This document shows, one piece after another, positions 6,658 to 15,431 of a DNA stretch of 64,000 nucleotides. The position numbers and the translations under genes are program-made. The stretch spans positions 1 through 64,000 of the forward strand of contig NZ_JAHKPO010000029.1 of assembly GCF_018860365.1 (NCBI RefSeq), written 5' to 3'. Position 1 is the stretch's first letter. Each line of letters opens with the position of its first letter. Source of the stretch: Arenibacter algicola. GTDB lineage: Bacteria; Bacteroidota; Bacteroidia; Flavobacteriales; Flavobacteriaceae. The notes under the pieces were generated by a model that searched no databases, was not told the DNA's origin, and saw only the letters and a list, made by a program, of their open reading frames with translations.

Positions 6658-8109
6658 TTACTGGCTCAGTTGTACAATCATTTTGTTGGCATAATCAATT
6701 TGACGTTGGTCATCGCTTGTTGCTAATTCAGGTACTTTTTTGAAATATTCAACCGCCATTTTGTTATTTCCATTTGTTCTATAGTATTGCGCTAATCCAA
6801 AATACCCGCCAAAATAATTCGGAAAATTTGTTTTAACCAACTCGAACACATTTAGTGTTTTTTCGGGTTCTTTTTTCAAATAACTAAAACCTAAACTGAC
6901 TAAATCCTTTTCTACAATATCAAATTTAGTAGGGTGGGATTTTAGTTGATTAAACTTGTTTGTAATATTTTCTATTCCATTTTCTTCAATGTCTTTTTGA
7001 AGTAATATGTCCGCTGGAACAGGGATTTTACCGTCGGAATAATAACTTGCCAAGAAATAGGCTTTACGGTCCAGGCCATCATAATCTTCGGTATTGGTAT
7101 ATATGACTACTGTAATTTTTTCCGAAGGAATCCGTACAGAAAAATTTCTAAAACCTGTGGTACCACCAGCATGGGTTAAATACTTTCTATCATTTATTAT
7201 AAAAATTCGCCATCCAAAACCATAACCCTTACCCTCGGTTTTTCCATTTTCATCCCAATTGGAAAACGCATCGTTTAGCAAGTCTGTACTTACCAGGGTT
7301 TCATTATATAAACCTCTATCCCAATGCACATAATCCCTGACAGAGGAGTAAATACCACCATCACCTAATATGGCCGACCAAGTATTTTGGTCTATATTTT
7401 CATAGATGCTGTCATTGAATGTATACCCATAGGCACGATTTTTAATGGGTAGGCCTTTTTGGTAAACAGTGCTATTGGTCATTCCTATTTTTTCAAAAAT
7501 CTCCTTATCCATAAACTCTTTAAAAGTTTTGCCAGAAACCCGTTCTATAATCATCGCCAAAACGGCATAACCGGAATTACTGTATTGGTATTTGGAATTT
7601 GCTGGAAACAAAAGGCTGTCTTGCGTTATTAGAAGATTAAGTACATCTTTATCAACAAGCTGTTCTTCTCCTACTTTTGTATATAATTTCTCGTAATCTT
7701 GTAAACCTGATCTGTGCGACATTAAATTTTTTATAGTAATGTCTTTCCCATATTCCGGGAACTCAGGAATTACTTCTGTGAGTTTGGTGTTATAAGTTAG
7801 TTTTCCTTGATTTATTAAAATCAAAATTCCCATGGCTGTAAACTGCTTTGTTACAGAGGCCAGTCTATAATTGGTTTCACAGGTGGCAAGGATTTTATTT
7901 TCCAAATCGGCATATCCAAAGCTTTGACATTCTTTTATTTCACCATCTTTTATGACCACGAAACTTGTGCTTGGCTTTTCGCCAATATAATCTTGGAACA
8001 GAAAATTTAGTACATCTTGTTTGCTCTCCTTCTTTTCCACCAGTTGTTCGGAAGGCTTACACCCACAAATTAGGATTAAAAAGACTAATGTTAAATAGGT
8101 GTACTTCAT
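6658..8109 (-). CDS. Serine beta-lactamase/DD-peptidase-like lipoprotein with TPR tail
   Basis: A 483-aa lipoprotein (signal ends LILICGC, lipid Cys near residue 17). The catalytic domain has the class C/AmpH-type motifs: SVTK (SxxK nucleophile) near residue 85, YSNSGY (YxN) near residue 177, and HAGGTTG (replacing KTG) near residue 315. The last 100 residues form about two TPR-like helical pairs (LKKEPEKTLNVFELVKTNFP and so on). These enzymes are usually cell-wall or small-ester hydrolases rather than true antibiotic resistance factors. It is followed closely by a lipoprotein gene, probably one operon. Confidence 0.85.
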   Translation of the reverse strand: MKYTYLTLVFLILICGCKPSEQLVEKKESKQDVLNFLFQDYIGEKPSTSFVVIKDGEIKECQSFGYADLENKILATCETNYRLASVTKQFTAMGILILINQGKLTYNTKLTEVIPEFPEYGKDITIKNLMSHRSGLQDYEKLYTKVGEEQLVDKDVLNLLITQDSLLFPANSKYQYSNSGYAVLAMIIERVSGKTFKEFMDKEIFEKIGMTNSTVYQKGLPIKNRAYGYTFNDSIYENIDQNTWSAILGDGGIYSSVRDYVHWDRGLYNETLVSTDLLNDAFSNWDENGKTEGKGYGFGWRIFIINDRKYLTHAGGTTGFRNFSVRIPSEKITVVIYTNTEDYDGLDRKAYFLASYYSDGKIPVPADILLQKDIEENGIENITNKFNQLKSHPTKFDIVEKDLVSLGFSYLKKEPEKTLNVFELVKTNFPNYFGGYFGLAQYYRTNGNNKMAVEYFKKVPELATSDDQRQIDYANKMIVQLSQ

Positions 8110-8184
8110 TTTTTTTAAACTTTTCGTTAAGTAAGGTGGTTTAAACCATATATTGATTTAACCTTAGTATGACTTAAATATCGG

Positions 8185-9465
8185 TTATTCTTCAGACCTA
8201 TCCGAAAGTGCATCAAACTTTGCTTTCATGGTAGGATTACCGTGGGTCAATTTTTTTATGGTTAGATCATCCGCTTTATTATTCGCCAGGCGTAGGTTGT
8301 TCTCCGATGATAACAGTGCATCTTTTGTTTTTTGAAGATGACTAATTGTTTTGTCTATTTCATCAATGGCAGTTTTGAATTTGCGACTTGCCAAATCGTA
8401 GTTATAGGCAAAACCTTTTCTAAAGGCATCAATCTTTTCTTCAAAATTGGTAATATCCACATTTTGATTTCTCATCAAATTTAGTTCTGCTTTGTACTTC
8501 AAGGAATTCATTGCCGCATTACGCAGTAGTGTTATTATTGGTATGAAAAATTGGGGCCGTACTACATACATTTTTTCGAATCTATGTGAAACATCAACTA
8601 TTCCAGTATTATAGAATTCATTTTCTGATTCCAGGAGCGATACTAAAACGGCATATTCGCAATTCTTATCCTTGCGGTCCTTGTCCAGTTTAGCAAAGAA
8701 ATCCTCGTTTCTTTTTTTTGTAGCAGTTTCATCATTTTCATTTTTCATCTCGAACATAATGGAAATGATTTCATTACCGGCATCATCAGTTTCTTTATAA
8801 ATAAAATCGCCCTTATTGCCAGTTTTGGAATCATTGTCTTTTTCAAAGTAGGCGTTTTGAAAAGCGGTTGCTCTGAGTTTGTTGAATTCCGTTTCACAGT
8901 GTTGTTCCAAGGTTTCGCCAACCATTTTCGTAGAAAGTTTCTGTTTAAAGTCTTTTAAACGAGCAATTTCATCGTCTTTCATTTTGATAGTTTCATCCTT
9001 TGCGATAAGTCTGTTGCTAAACTGTTCCTTAATCGACTTTTCAAGTAACTGAGACTCGGTTTCTTTAATCTTCAAATTATTAGCAAGATTATCACGTTCT
9101 TTTTCAATGATTTTAACCGCCTCTGAGACCGACAGTTTTTTATCCATTTCTGCATTTTGGATTCTGGATTTCATTTCCGCAATTTCCGCTTCTTTTTTTG
9201 CCAACTTATCAGCTAGGTCGGCATCACTGTTAGCTTTTAGTAGTGTTAGCTCATTATCTTTTTTGGCAAGCTGTTCTTGTAATGAGTTTCTAATGTTAGC
9301 CTCTGCAAGCTTAACGGCACTTTCCTTTTCCCGCTCGGCAAGGGTAAGCCTATTGTTTAGTTCTTCTTCAAATTGATGGTCTCTAACTTGTTTAAGAATA
9401 TCGGCAAAACCAGCCTCATCTACTTTAAAGGCCTTTTTACAATTTGGACATATAATTTCGTTCAT
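8185..9465 (-). CDS. DUF2130 coiled-coil protein
   Basis: A 426-aa protein when started at [20 protein letters not shown]; an ATG at 9522 would add 19 residues without homologous character. The N-terminal CPNC pair is a half zinc ribbon. Residues about 30-190 form a long Lys/Glu-rich coiled coil, followed by a C-terminal domain with [20 protein letters not shown] and [20 protein letters not shown], the acidic/Lys core of the DUF2130 restriction-endonuclease-like domain related to RmuC. Family members are linked to DNA maintenance. It lies 104 bp downstream of the ABC-3C ATPase, same strand, so it may share its transcript. Confidence 0.75.
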   Translation of the reverse strand: MNEIICPNCKKAFKVDEAGFADILKQVRDHQFEEELNNRLTLAEREKESAVKLAEANIRNSLQEQLAKKDNELTLLKANSDADLADKLAKKEAEIAEMKSRIQNAEMDKKLSVSEAVKIIEKERDNLANNLKIKETESQLLEKSIKEQFSNRLIAKDETIKMKDDEIARLKDFKQKLSTKMVGETLEQHCETEFNKLRATAFQNAYFEKDNDSKTGNKGDFIYKETDDAGNEIISIMFEMKNENDETATKKRNEDFFAKLDKDRKDKNCEYAVLVSLLESENEFYNTGIVDVSHRFEKMYVVRPQFFIPIITLLRNAAMNSLKYKAELNLMRNQNVDITNFEEKIDAFRKGFAYNYDLASRKFKTAIDEIDKTISHLQKTKDALLSSENNLRLANNKADDLTIKKLTHGNPTMKAKFDALSDRSEE

Positions 9466-9569
9466 GTTTTGACTGTTTAAATGTATCTCTGGCTCGGCTA
9501 TGCGCAGTATCCCAAAGTGCATTGCGTATAGGTATTGTTGTATCCCGTTTTATTATTAAAGTATTAGTC

Positions 9570-11885
9570 TTAAACAACTACATTGCTACTTAAGTCCACT
9601 CTTTGTGAACTAATATTAAACATTTTGTATTTATATCTAATAAAGGAAGACATCATCTCTTCATGGGTAGAAACAAAAACTTGTCTATCCTTAAAATCAT
9701 TTCTTAAAACATCAATGAAGCCTGCCGTATTAATATCATCCATTGATTGTACAGGATCATCTATGAACAACAATTTACTTATTGAGTATTTCTTGTTTAA
9801 TGCCAATGTAAATGATAGTATTAAAGAAGATAATTGACCTGTACTCATGGAGAAGACAGCATCATAAGATTTGTTTGGAGAAGTGACAAACTTTATTTTA
9901 TCTCCTTTATCAACCATGAACAATCCTAATCCCATGTGAAAATCTTGCATCACTCTTCCAGAATAAATATGAAATAATAATTCCACATCTTTAACTAACT
10001 CTGCTTTATAGGCATTTAAAGATTGTTGTAATCTTTCCCCAATCTTTTCTATTTTGTTAGTTGGTTCTTTTATCTTTATTAAATCTTCTTCAATTTCAGC
10101 AAGCTTTTTATTGTTATTAGTCACTTTTTCATTCAAAAACACAGAATGTTTCCAGTCAATATATTTCCTTTTGTTCTGAATAGAGTTCAACACAAATAAA
10201 TCAAGTTTTTTTAAGCTAGAACTGAAGTACTCATTATAGATGTCTTCATATTCTTCGCCGTCGAATGATTCCAAATCAACTTTTATTTTTTCTAATCCTT
10301 CTTTAAAGATTTTAAATTCAGGCGATGGAAATGAAACAATTTCAATTGGCAATAGGTCAACATAGTTAAATGAAAATTCCTCTAAAACTTCACGTATTTT
10401 ACCAATTTTTCTTACACTATTTGGTTTGAAGAATTCATCTTTGAAATAATCAGGATTAAACAAAAAGGAGTCTATCTTTTCCTCAAAATCTGGAATAAAT
10501 TCGTTTTCAGTAAATTCGATAAATTCATTAACCTTTTTTGCTAAATTATTTTCCAGATTTTTGTTAATATCGTCTAAAGCCTTCTTCTCTTCTTCAATTG
10601 ATTTATCTAAATTTTCGATTGTTTCCCAATCTCTTCCACAAAAGAAACATTCGGTGTGTTCAACTTCATTTTCCCTTAATTGAAGTAGGTGCTTTTCTAA
10701 AGCTTCTCTAGTTTCATTAACTCTTGAATAGATCTTTTGAATTGTTGAAGAGTTATTAGCTGCTCGCTTAATTTCATCTAATTTCTCCCGGTAGGCATCA
10801 ACTAACTCAACTTTGAAATAATCTGAATTAAAATTCTCAGGTAAGGAATATTCACCATCATTTATTAAATCAGCCTTGAATTCACCAAGGCTCATCCGTA
10901 GGAATTTAAAATCTTTACGAATCTCTCTTTGTTCAGTTAATTTATCATATCGATCAAGAAAGTAGAAATAGTAAAAGAACATTTCTAAATCAGGATTGTC
11001 AAGAATTCTTTGAATGCTTCCGTTTTTTAAATAACTGACAAACTTTTCCTTGTCTTTCCCTAATTTTTCTAGCCTAACTAAAATGCCAGTATCTTCATTT
11101 GTTAGGTCAGAATAATTGGTATTTCTAAAATCTATTTCCTCTTGATCCCAAATAAATTCTTTATTTTCAAATAATGCTTTATATTCAACTTCATCACTTG
11201 TCTTTAACTGATCTCCTATTTCCTTATTCTCTTCTAAGATTAGCTTTTGTTTTTCTTTTAACTCACCTTCAATCTCCTTGAATCGATTTAGCACAGTTTT
11301 AACTGAGTCAATTCTCTCTTGAAAATCTCCAGTATTAAACAAGTAGTCGATACTTTTCTTCTTGTCTTTCTCCTTCTTTTGTTTAATAAAATGAAAAGTA
11401 TCTTCTTGCTCTACATAATGAATAAATTCAAAATCACTTTTGATATTTTCTCCAAAATAAGTCCGTAATGCTGAATCTTCTATTTCATTGTCTTCGCCTA
11501 ACTCTGATTCGAATGAATCCAGCCTATGCAATTTGTAATCATCAAAATTAACAACAGGTTTATTGACTTCGTTATTTTTTCTAGCCAGACATATTTCATG
11601 ACCATTAACCGAAAGTTGTGCTTTGATTATTATGGGTGTACCATCTCCGTTTTCATAATAGAAAGGATTTTCATCTCTTCTTTCTCTACCATCAATAATA
11701 TTACCCAAAGCATCATATCTTCTTATTGTACCTGTAATTAACAATTCAATAGCATCGAAGAAAGTGCTTTTTCCAAAACCATTCGGTCCATCAAATACAG
11801 TCAATGCATTATCTTTAAAATCGAAGATTTTATTTTTATAAAGTTTAAAATTTTGTAGTTCTAATTTTTGAATACGTATAGACAT
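9570..11885 (-). CDS. ABC-3C system ATPase (Rad50/RecF-like)
   Basis: A 771-aa SMC/Rad50-type ATPase. The N-terminal lobe has the Walker A FDGPNGFGKST at residues 31-41. Two long coiled-coil arms flank a zinc-hook-like CFFCGRD near residue 412. The C-terminal lobe has the ABC signature STGQLSSLIL near 682, Walker B KLLFIDDPVQSMDD near 705 and an H-loop STHEE. This matches the ATPase of ABC-three-component conflict systems, where nucleotide-driven sensing of aberrant DNA licenses a nuclease effector. It abuts the middle component exactly (stop at 11886) and is the third gene of the operon. Confidence 0.85.
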   Translation of the reverse strand: MSIRIQKLELQNFKLYKNKIFDFKDNALTVFDGPNGFGKSTFFDAIELLITGTIRRYDALGNIIDGRERRDENPFYYENGDGTPIIIKAQLSVNGHEICLARKNNEVNKPVVNFDDYKLHRLDSFESELGEDNEIEDSALRTYFGENIKSDFEFIHYVEQEDTFHFIKQKKEKDKKKSIDYLFNTGDFQERIDSVKTVLNRFKEIEGELKEKQKLILEENKEIGDQLKTSDEVEYKALFENKEFIWDQEEIDFRNTNYSDLTNEDTGILVRLEKLGKDKEKFVSYLKNGSIQRILDNPDLEMFFYYFYFLDRYDKLTEQREIRKDFKFLRMSLGEFKADLINDGEYSLPENFNSDYFKVELVDAYREKLDEIKRAANNSSTIQKIYSRVNETREALEKHLLQLRENEVEHTECFFCGRDWETIENLDKSIEEEKKALDDINKNLENNLAKKVNEFIEFTENEFIPDFEEKIDSFLFNPDYFKDEFFKPNSVRKIGKIREVLEEFSFNYVDLLPIEIVSFPSPEFKIFKEGLEKIKVDLESFDGEEYEDIYNEYFSSSLKKLDLFVLNSIQNKRKYIDWKHSVFLNEKVTNNNKKLAEIEEDLIKIKEPTNKIEKIGERLQQSLNAYKAELVKDVELLFHIYSGRVMQDFHMGLGLFMVDKGDKIKFVTSPNKSYDAVFSMSTGQLSSLILSFTLALNKKYSISKLLFIDDPVQSMDDINTAGFIDVLRNDFKDRQVFVSTHEEMMSSFIRYKYKMFNISSQRVDLSSNVVV

Positions 11886-12560
11886 TTACTCTTCGATTTT
11901 CTTGATTAGGTCATTAAGATTCAATTCTGGCAGATTAATAAAATCTTCTCCCACAATAAATTCATTTAGTTTTAGATAGTATTCCCTAAGATTATCCCGT
12001 TCAATCAATTCTTTACTCATTTCATCCATGTTAGCGATAGATTGATTTTCCTCAATTAACAACTCTAGAAATGGCAATTTATGGGCTACAGAATATAATA
12101 AATGACGCCAGTTGTAATTATTGTAATCCGATTTATAGTCTTGGAATACTGAATTATCCGAGATTAAAAGTTTTACATTTTTATAAATTTCAGTTTTGAC
12201 TTGGTCTTTCAAATCACTTAACGCCTCATTTGTATATGGAATAACGTATTTTTTAAATTGATATGGATCTTCCTCTATTAGTTGTACCAACCCCTTAATT
12301 ATTTCTAAAGGATTAGTCTCATATAGAATTAATAATGAGGTGTTTTTATTGAAGCTTGGTGAATCCACCACCTTCTTGCACTCATCAAAATATTCATCTT
12401 GTAATGAACTTATTAATTCTGGCGTCAAAGTATCTGTGTGAACTACCAACCAATAATAGAATACATCAATTTGGCTATTTTGGTACAATTCTCCAAATTC
12501 GAATCTTTTTACGCTTTCAAAAGAAGACCCCAATAAAACATCATTAATTATCTCCTTCAT
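11886..12560 (-). CDS. ABC-3C middle component (MComp1-like)
   Basis: A 224-aa, mostly helical acidic protein without membrane segments. The segment FYYWLVVHTDTLTPELISSL, followed by FDECKK, SFNKNTSLLI and later YNNYNWRHLLYS, fits the ABC-3C middle-component type that couples ATPase and effector. Its ATG overlaps the effector stop by four bases and its stop is directly against the ATPase ATG, so three-gene stoichiometric expression is expected. The family assignment rests on position as much as on motifs. Confidence 0.65.
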   Translation of the reverse strand: MKEIINDVLLGSSFESVKRFEFGELYQNSQIDVFYYWLVVHTDTLTPELISSLQDEYFDECKKVVDSPSFNKNTSLLILYETNPLEIIKGLVQLIEEDPYQFKKYVIPYTNEALSDLKDQVKTEIYKNVKLLISDNSVFQDYKSDYNNYNWRHLLYSVAHKLPFLELLIEENQSIANMDEMSKELIERDNLREYYLKLNEFIVGEDFINLPELNLNDLIKKIEE

Positions 12561-13825
12561 TTTATACTATCTTTAATATTTCTTAACATTACTAGCTCAA
12601 TATCTCCCCACTTAGTTACGTTGTTTTTTCCTTCATTTGGATCTTCTGGAGAATTGTTTTGATTGTTCCAGGCATCTTTCAAAGATTCTACCTCTAATTC
12701 TGAAGTAATTAGCCGATCAATTTCATAAGGTAATTCAACATCATTATTCAAAATATTCTTTTTAATACTTCGTGCTATTCTTCTTACTTGACTAATGGGA
12801 TCATTAATTCCAGTCAACGCATTTTTTTTACCACTATCACAGCTCCAAACAGGTTTTTCCATAGCGTTTGCGCATGATATTAGATCAAATAACCCCTGAA
12901 TGAAACTCCATTGGAAATCACTTTTTTGCAAGCTTTCATTAAACTGTTTTAAATTGTTAAATTCCACATTTCTTTGAGGAGTAATGTTCTTCAGTAATTT
13001 CAACAGTTTATTAGTCGAAAGAGCATTTATCTCCACTAAGTACTTTTGCATCTTTAGCTTATCATTTTCGGAAACCATAAGACCTTGTTCTTGAAGCTCG
13101 TCTCCAAATTCCATAAACCAATCATTGATCATTATTTTAGCTGTTTCCAAATAGTAATCATCATTAAGTGCGTTTTCTGGGTTACTTTTTAGAACATTAA
13201 TAAAACTTTGAAAAGGTATAGTACAGTAGAACGCAGCCTCAGATATTCTCAATCCATTTTGTTGATGATTAATTGCATGAATGCTTACTACTTGAGTAAA
13301 TATTATACCTTCTAGCTTACTTCTAATGATTTCGATATTCACAGCATTATTCCAATGCTGTAAATTGTTTACATTTAAAAAAATAGAAATCAACTCATCT
13401 ATTAAAGTTTCTATTTCATTCAATTCGCAATACAAATTTCCATTTGAATATTCATAAAACTCAATATTTGGATGATTTGCTTGAAGTGCAACATTATCTC
13501 TTTCATTTTCTTTTGCCACGTGAAAAAATGCACCTGAACATGGGTAAGTGGCTCTTCTTTGTTCTAGTTTCTCAAAGTCTTCTCTGTAGCGATTGTAAGT
13601 TCTGTTATTTACAGCCTTAACTTGATGTAATGAAATCAAGTCCTCATCACCGTCCAATACGGCAAAATCCTCCAAGGAATCCAATTGTAAAAAATGTGTG
13701 TTTGAATTTTTATCCTTATTTAGTAAGTCAAGTACATGATAAAGAGATACTTTACCTTGATAAATGAAACCACTCCATGTATCAATGGCAGAGTGTATGG
13801 TATTTGGGTCTACAAAAATTGCCAT
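12557..13825 (-). CDS. ABC-3C effector with Cap4/DUF4297-like nuclease domain
   Basis: A 422-aa first gene of the operon. The N-terminal 150 residues show the restriction-endonuclease-fold pattern of Cap4/DUF4297 nucleases: GFIYQGKVSLYHVLDLL (residues 19-35), then LQLDSLEDFAVLDG with E52/D53, and HQVKA with Q68 and K70 (the E..QxK catalytic core). The C-terminal half is helical, with NGLRISEAAFYCTIPF and QVRRIARSIKK, fitting the ABC-3C C-terminal domain that docks to the ATPase. It likely cuts DNA when the complex senses invasion. A promoter was not identified in the 70 bp upstream, which border a palindromic element. Confidence 0.75.
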   Translation of the reverse strand: MAIFVDPNTIHSAIDTWSGFIYQGKVSLYHVLDLLNKDKNSNTHFLQLDSLEDFAVLDGDEDLISLHQVKAVNNRTYNRYREDFEKLEQRRATYPCSGAFFHVAKENERDNVALQANHPNIEFYEYSNGNLYCELNEIETLIDELISIFLNVNNLQHWNNAVNIEIIRSKLEGIIFTQVVSIHAINHQQNGLRISEAAFYCTIPFQSFINVLKSNPENALNDDYYLETAKIMINDWFMEFGDELQEQGLMVSENDKLKMQKYLVEINALSTNKLLKLLKNITPQRNVEFNNLKQFNESLQKSDFQWSFIQGLFDLISCANAMEKPVWSCDSGKKNALTGINDPISQVRRIARSIKKNILNNDVELPYEIDRLITSELEVESLKDAWNNQNNSPEDPNEGKNNVTKWGDIELVMLRNIKDSIK

Positions 13826-13895
13826 TTTAAAAAGTAACTATAGTTGATTGATAAGATTGTTTTTTTTTCAAGATTTTGGTTTGAGATTAATGGCA

Positions 13896-14094
13896 TACAA
13901 CGCTTGAGCTATGAGTAGTGGGGGAATAGACCTGTACTTGCCTTTTCTCCATGCACCAAGCAAAAGCTTTACGTTTTCTTTTTACTTTAAAATTTCAAAA
14001 GCAAAATCGGAAAGATTTTGCGACTTCATAAATATAGACAAAACTTGGAATGAAAGACCAAGCCCGCATTACTTATAGGTTCTGTTGTACGCAG
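13896..14094. repeat. Palindromic intergenic element 1 (long type)
   Basis: The termini read ACAACGCTTGAGCTATGAG at left and ..AGGTTCTGTTGTACGCAGTG at right, an inverted pair (ACAAC/GTTGT). The left end and the interior (TAGTGGGGGA, CTTTTTACTTTAAAA, GGAAAGATTTTGC) closely match element 14 at 56198-56476. It separates the ABC-3C operon from a lipoprotein gene and overlaps the last codons of that gene. Confidence 0.65.
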
Positions 14095-14968
14095 TGTTTT
14101 CTCCCATTGTGCCTTTCACGTATAGCCTTTTTTCAAAATAACGTTTTAACCCAATTATACTGTCAATCGTTTTGTCCTTAAAAGGTCCGTATGAATACTC
14201 CTGCATATAGCCTCTTAGGATTTTTTCACCAGGACTGTCGAATCGAAGTCCGAATACGGCTGTATAATTTAAATCGGAATCAGTAAAATATTTTTGATTT
14301 TGTGTGTCAATCGATAGGCAATTAAAAGTTACAGTTTTAATTAGTTCTTCATTTGAAAAATCGGAATTAAAGTTAATACTGTCATGTAGGGCAATCACAA
14401 CCTTTATTTTAGCTGTTTCCTCATTTTGTATCGACTTTGAGTTGCAGAAAGCAATGCCTCGTATAGGTTCGGATAGTGAAATAGTATCCTTGTTAAAAAT
14501 AAACTGATCCCAAACAGTGTTTCTAAAATTAATGGTGTCATTAATAAACTCCTTCTGCTTAAAAATGGAATCTTGCGTCCGCCAGGCTATAGTGTCCATT
14601 TTTTCATTCAGAAACCAGGCTCTGTTCGCCTTTTCGTTACCTTTAATGACAAACCATTCTCGAATTTCCCTTAAAATACCGTTGCGGTCGTACAAATTCC
14701 ATATTCCGAATTTCTTACCTGTTTTAGTTTTTTTTCCATTTTTGAAAAGTACTCTGTTATCGTAATAAAAATAAACACTATCAAACTCTGTTTTCGTAAC
14801 TGTTCTTTTAAAGATTTGGTTTGGATTCCGTTCATAATATAGAACTTGTTCTGAAAGTCCTTTTTCCAATTTTGAATCTGGTATAGCGCCTGTTTTATCA
14901 CTTGTATTTTCTTTACAAGCAATTAGCATTATAAAAATTACAATTGTGGCAAATTGATTTTTTGTCAT
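14069..14968 (-). CDS. MORN-variant lipoprotein, unknown function
   Basis: A 299-aa protein when started at MTKNQFATIVIFIMLIAC, which gives a lipobox (I-A-C, Cys 18). The longer frame to 15040 runs into a repeat element. Residues 55-90 contain GKKTKTGKKFGIWNLYD and REIREWF, a MORN_2-type repeat as found in Bacteroidota toxin-antitoxin and exported MORN proteins. The rest has no recognised domain. Both ends border palindromic elements, so it looks like a single-gene cassette. Confidence 0.55.
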   Translation of the reverse strand: MTKNQFATIVIFIMLIACKENTSDKTGAIPDSKLEKGLSEQVLYYERNPNQIFKRTVTKTEFDSVYFYYDNRVLFKNGKKTKTGKKFGIWNLYDRNGILREIREWFVIKGNEKANRAWFLNEKMDTIAWRTQDSIFKQKEFINDTINFRNTVWDQFIFNKDTISLSEPIRGIAFCNSKSIQNEETAKIKVVIALHDSINFNSDFSNEELIKTVTFNCLSIDTQNQKYFTDSDLNYTAVFGLRFDSPGEKILRGYMQEYSYGPFKDKTIDSIIGLKRYFEKRLYVKGTMGENTAYNRTYK

Positions 14969-14970
14969 TG

Positions 14971-15215
14971 CGTACAACAATTGGATATCATCATTGATGA
15001 TATACGACTTATAGCATACCATAAATCCACTAGGCCGCAACTAGATATGTTTAAGTGTCCTATAATTCCTATTAATCCAATAAAATTTTCTGTGTTGGGC
15101 AGCGGGGGGAGTACTACAACCAGGGATTTGTTTCTAACCTTCTAAGTTAGCAAATATTGGTTTTGGTATTTTGCAAATCGATAAAGTCCAAATATATCCG
15201 TTGAATGGTATTTTA
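14971..15215. repeat. Palindromic intergenic element 2 (with GTCCTATAAT core); rest of the gap to 15431
   Basis: The left end is GTACAACAATTGGATAT. The interior shares a block of about 150 bases with elements 6 and 11: GTCCTATAATTCCTATTAAT, then GGGGAGTACTACAACCAG, then CTTCTAAG, and a TTGGTTTTGGTATTTTGCAA segment leading to ATCGATAAA. It is in the same orientation as the other two. The remainder up to 15431 has one small REP-like hairpin (ACAAGCGGGACGCTTGT at 15379) and no gene. Confidence 0.6.
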
Positions 15216-15431
15216 TGCGAATCCTGAGGTGGGGGTGGTACCGCAAACAAAAATCCAATCTTTGGGTATCTTGTTTACCAAATTTTATAAGATCTAAAAG
15301 ACAAAGACAAAAAATGAGACCGCATTTTTATATTCCTTGAAATTTGCACAAGGACCTGGAGTAAAGTTTATTTAAACACAAGCGGGACGCTTGTGCTAGG
15401 TTAGGGGATTTATAAAAGAAAGGTACGTGAT

